From positions 868,001 through 932,000 of the forward strand of contig BLSF01000003.1 of the NCBI GenBank assembly GCA_012862575.1: 64,000 nucleotides of DNA, read 5' to 3'. Position numbers and translations under genes: made by a program. The DNA is from Parietichytrium sp. I65-24A (lineage: Eukaryota > Sar > Bigyra > Thraustochytrida > Thraustochytriidae). The notes beneath the pieces were generated by a model. That model worked only from the letters and a program-made list of their open reading frames with translations, made no database searches and was not told the origin of the DNA. This document shows, piece by piece, positions 60,990 to 64,000 of the stretch; position 1 is the stretch's first letter, and the number at the start of each line of letters is the position of its first letter.

Positions 60990-62337
60990 TCAAGAGATGG
61001 AACAGCTGCGTTGCTCGCGGCGCGCGGCGGAAGCGGCTTGCACATGAGGTGACTCTGGAGGAGGAGCGTGCAGAGAATTTTCCTCAAGCGGAGACGGAAT
61101 TCCGCCATTCAGGTCCGTTGATGTTTGCAGAGCCAGCGAAGCGTGATCGGGATGTAGCGCGCGAAGAACAGCTTTGAGCTCGGCGTTTTCAGTCTTGGAT
61201 GCGTGCAGCAAATCGTCAAGCTTCTCTGCGAGGTTGCTTTTGTTCTCCAATAATTTTTTTGCCTTTTGGACGTCATGCTGCGTTTCTTGAAGCTGAGATT
61301 CCAATAGTTTGATGTTCTGGCGTAAGCCGTGGTTCTTCTTAACCTGAGAAAGTAGAAGCTTCTCGAAGTAGGCTGGGAGACTGTCTGGAGACAAGGTGTT
61401 GTACAAGCTTCGGAATCCCCTTCCAAAACTCTCTTCATCTGCCTCTGTTGCATCCTCAAGAAAAATTAGATCCTCCAGCGTCACTGCGCTCTCCTGCAAT
61501 GGCTCATCACGAATCTCTGCTGCTCTTTTCTCCTGCATTTTTACCTTTTCTAGCTGCGGAAGGGTGGACTTCCTTCTTTTTGAAGGCAAGTGTGAGCTCA
61601 TATAAAGCAGAGTCGTTTTCGTCTCGCAAGAAATACCTACCATCTTTCAGCTCAGAATCAGAGAGTTTGATGGATGCATTTCTGGAGGCTGCTCGAAGCT
61701 CTTCAACCATGACCTCTAATTCGCCCTCGAAGTTTTCGAACTCAAAAGTGTCGTTAATCGTATGAGCCTCATTGCTCCTTGTCGCATCCTTCCGCAAAAT
61801 ATGTTTGCGCTGCTTGTGAGAGTCTTTCGTGACTAAGTGGACAATGAGCCTGCGAGTGATCTCGTTACTATTCTCCAGGCTCTTGATCGTTTTTACATCC
61901 ACCTGCAGCGAGTCCATTTCAAGGCATAGCGTCACTTTTACAAATACGGAGCCTTGCCTTTTGCCCTGTTCATCTCTCAGAGTGACGCCGACAGACTTGC
62001 CGCTCCTCAGAGCCTCGTTCGCAACTATAGAGCCAGTGCCGAGCACGCCTCCCGTCAAGCTGCCTCCGCGGTGCAGCTCCGCAACAATGATTGCCCTCTT
62101 GCTAACGTTCTGCAAGTAGAAGACGCTCCCCAGCTCGGGTTGCACGTGTTGCTCGGAACCATCTTGTTGTCTGCACTTGATGACGCAGAACGCCTCCAGC
62201 GGGCAGCGAGCATCAATCTTCGCAACTTGGCATTTTAGCACGTACACCTTCCGCCCCGAAAGATTCTTCTCCATTCCGACATCCCTCACGTTCCGAGAGT
62301 CCCGTCTCTTCCCCGTCCAACATCCCCGACCCAACAT
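60990..62337 (-). CDS. Double C2-domain, coiled-coil protein with CaaX terminus (probable two exons)
   Basis: The first frame (61507-62337) holds two C2-like domains (VYVLKCQVAKID ... GSVFVKVTLCLEMD, about residues 28-140; then SLQVDVKTIK ... ALYELTLAFK, about 142-250). The coding signal then moves to another frame that encodes a coiled coil (LRQNIKLLESQLQETQHDVQKA) and ends RSCSIS. The most likely join is an intron at 61484-61544 (61 nt, AAG/GTAAAA...GCAG), giving RKVTLEDLIFLED and 428 residues; a single-base error in the A5 run near 61585 would also join the frames. CSIS is a CaaX box of the farnesyl type. C2 domains usually bind lipid or protein. Start may be ATG 62337 or ATG 62274. Confidence 0.65.
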
Positions 62338-63096
62338 TAAGCGTGGGGAGTACTCTGGAATCTTTCCTCGTCCAAATTTTACATTGAGTTATTCGGAATC
62401 ACCCGACCATATAGCCTTGTCTCCCGCAAAGGCGCACAGTACCCCCCATATATGCGTTGACATTAAGTAGATCATCATCACCATCATCTTGAGTCAACAT
62501 TCCCAGAAAAGTTGCGATCCTCGTCGCAAGGGTGGGTGAACGAGTCAAGCCGAGCTTTTCGCTTGCTGAAATTGAAGAGCAGATTGGCGCTGTGTCCTCA
62601 GCAGCAAGCGTCTACTTCGGCGTCCGTTCAAATAGTTCCCTGTTGCAATTTTACTTTTCTTAAATTCTTAATTTTGACTTGTACAACAGCTTAGGTCCGC
62701 CTTTCTCCACAAAGAACAATTGGGGGGACGCACTTGAAAGATCCAAAGACCCAAACGCCCTGTATCCCAGCCCTGTCAGACGACGTCAAACAAAACTGTT
62801 CTGTTTTTCTGACCTCACGCCTCGGATAGTGTGCAAAGAAAGACGCTAAAGGTTTTAGCTGCGCAGCACATTTTGGAATTTTGGAAAAAGAAGGAAAGAA
62901 AGGTAGATCATTGGTGTATTTTGGACAAGAGAAAAAGAAATAGTAGCAGAATTTGAGTGATTCAATGTTGAGTGCATGGGTGTGTGGAGGGGGGAGGAGG
63001 GAGCAAGTTGTGAGCGAGGTTACAGTGGGTTGCGAAACCGCAACCAAAATGAAAAGTGTGAGAATTTTTGACGACGCGCTCCTTCACTTCGTGGGA
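62338..63096. other. Intergenic region
   Basis: Promoter side of the C2 gene and 3' flank of the kinase gene. No gene was recognised. Confidence 0.6.
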
Positions 63097-64000
63097 CTAA
63101 TCCGACATTCGCACGTCATTTCCACACTGTGCATCCATGATATGGAGCCAGTTTCGAACAATCGCTTGGCATGCAGGCACGCTCACAGCGCCATTTACTT
63201 CAAGCCAAGGCGCTCCGAGAAGTATTTCGACCGGAACGCGCTCCCTAGGGTCCTTTTGAAGACAACATCTGATGAAGTCGACGAAGTTCGGGGACGCTTC
63301 TCCTTCCGGAATCGGAGGAGGGGATTCTAAAATGGTCTGTGCCGTCTCAATGTGTGCCACGGATTTTGGGTATGGGTATTTGCCCGCGAAGCATTCTAGA
63401 ATGGCCAAGCCCAAGCTCCAAATGTCTGAGGCGTAGGAGTACGGGCATGACTGAATACGCTCTGGTGACATGTATTTGAAAGTTCCCACAAAGGTCTGAC
63501 AGAGCCCAATGCTGTTTTCCAATTCTTTCGAGATGCCAAAGTCCGTCAGCTTCACTTCGCCATTCGAGTTGCAGAGAATGTTTTGCGGCTTTACATCGCG
63601 GTGAACGCGATTCTCGTGACGAAGATAACCAAGTCCCCAGAGGCACTGAAAGGTAATTGCAGCGAGCGGCTGCTCTGGAATTCGCCCGTAGGTTTTCAGA
63701 ACATTGTGCAGGCAACCCTTGTCCATATATTCGAGAGCAATGCTGATTTTCGAGCCTTCGTGGAAAAATGCACCGTAGAACCCAACGAGGCAGGCGCACT
63801 CCGCCTCGTAAAGGGCCTGGATCTCTTCGATAATCTGCTGGCGCTTGGACTTTTCGAACATATTGATCACTTTCAATGCCATGAACTTTCCACTTCGATG
63901 TTGCACAAGGTTCACGCAGCTTGAAGCTCCGTGTCCGATTGTCTTTACGAGCTGTACATCGTTCCCACTCAAGCCGTGGTAAACCTTTTCTTTGTGGGCA
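63097..64000 (-). CDS. MAP kinase kinase-like Ser/Thr kinase (5' end beyond window)
   Basis: The frame is open to the right edge, so the N-terminus is missing; 300 residues are visible. Kinase motifs: glycine loop GHGASSCV, FMALKVINM with the ATP-binding Lys, HRDVKPQNIL, DFGISKEL, the MAPKK-type activation segment SIGLCQTFVGTFKYMSPERI with candidate Ser and Thr phosphorylation sites, and DIWSLGLAILE. The sequence through SPERI and the GTxxYMSPER pattern fit MEK/MKK and related STE7 kinases, which phosphorylate MAP kinases. Residues after the kinase core are few (AIVRNWLHIMDAQ). No docking region can be judged because the start is missing. Confidence 0.85.
   Translation of the reverse strand, partial: AHKEKVYHGLSGNDVQLVKTIGHGASSCVNLVQHRSGKFMALKVINMFEKSKRQQIIEEIQALYEAECACLVGFYGAFFHEGSKISIALEYMDKGCLHNVLKTYGRIPEQPLAAITFQCLWGLGYLRHENRVHRDVKPQNILCNSNGEVKLTDFGISKELENSIGLCQTFVGTFKYMSPERIQSCPYSYASDIWSLGLAILECFAGKYPYPKSVAHIETAQTILESPPPIPEGEASPNFVDFIRCCLQKDPRERVPVEILLGAPWLEVNGAVSVPACQAIVRNWLHIMDAQCGNDVRMSD

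Noticed and set aside
60638-61177. 179-codon plus-strand frame
   Set aside because: Half lies antisense to the coiled-coil exon; no domain is seen.

Overview
This is a gene-dense piece of a eukaryotic nuclear genome. Most genes are single open frames, but several carry short GT-AG introns. The best clue to the source is the minus-strand gene at 21302-22621. It encodes a 439-residue cytochrome b5-fused front-end desaturase that closely resembles, from memory, the delta-5 desaturase of Thraustochytrium. A MAK/MOK-type kinase (a family tied to cilia), a Neverland/DAF-36-like Rieske oxygenase, coronin and a peroxisomal carnitine acyltransferase fit a thraustochytrid (Labyrinthulomycetes, stramenopiles). 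I infer that origin; no rRNA or organelle marker is present to prove it.

Layout: 0-16 kb holds the 3' part of a DENR-like translation factor (+), a seven-IQ protein (+), two Kelch/transmembrane/RING-H2 paralogues arranged tail to tail (+ then -), the U6 snRNA phosphodiesterase USB1 (+), an unrecognised 285-residue protein (+) and an acidic/basic low-complexity protein (-). 17-31 kb holds the MOK-like kinase (+), a PWI/Nab2-like RGG protein (-), the desaturase (-), an M20D amidohydrolase (+), a carnitine acyltransferase ending in SKL (-) and coronin (-, two exons). 33.9-34.9 kb is a tandem array of five intron-containing elongator tRNA-Met(CAT) genes (-). 35-43 kb holds a divergent thymidine phosphorylase (+), the Rieske oxygenase (-, three exons including a 24-nt micro-exon) and a membrane-anchored lipase-like hydrolase (+, two exons). 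43.6-59.9 kb holds a 1710-residue protein with five long tandem repeats (-), an SH3-IQ-armadillo protein (+) and an SHPRH-like SNF2/RING ligase (-, two exons). The end holds a C2-C2-coiled-coil CaaX protein (-) and a 5'-truncated MAPKK-like kinase (-).

The genes do not form one pathway. Lipid and acyl metabolism recurs (desaturase, carnitine acyltransferase, lipase, sterol-type Rieske enzyme), as do ubiquitin ligases and kinases. Intergenic stretches of 0.3-2.8 kb hold microsatellites and low-complexity tracts but no other gene I can support. No virus-derived element, transposon, CRISPR array or operon was seen. I found no single unmistakably new system. The strongest unusual items are the tRNA-Met array, the micro-exon carrying iron ligands, the SH3-IQ-armadillo architecture and the long-repeat membrane protein.
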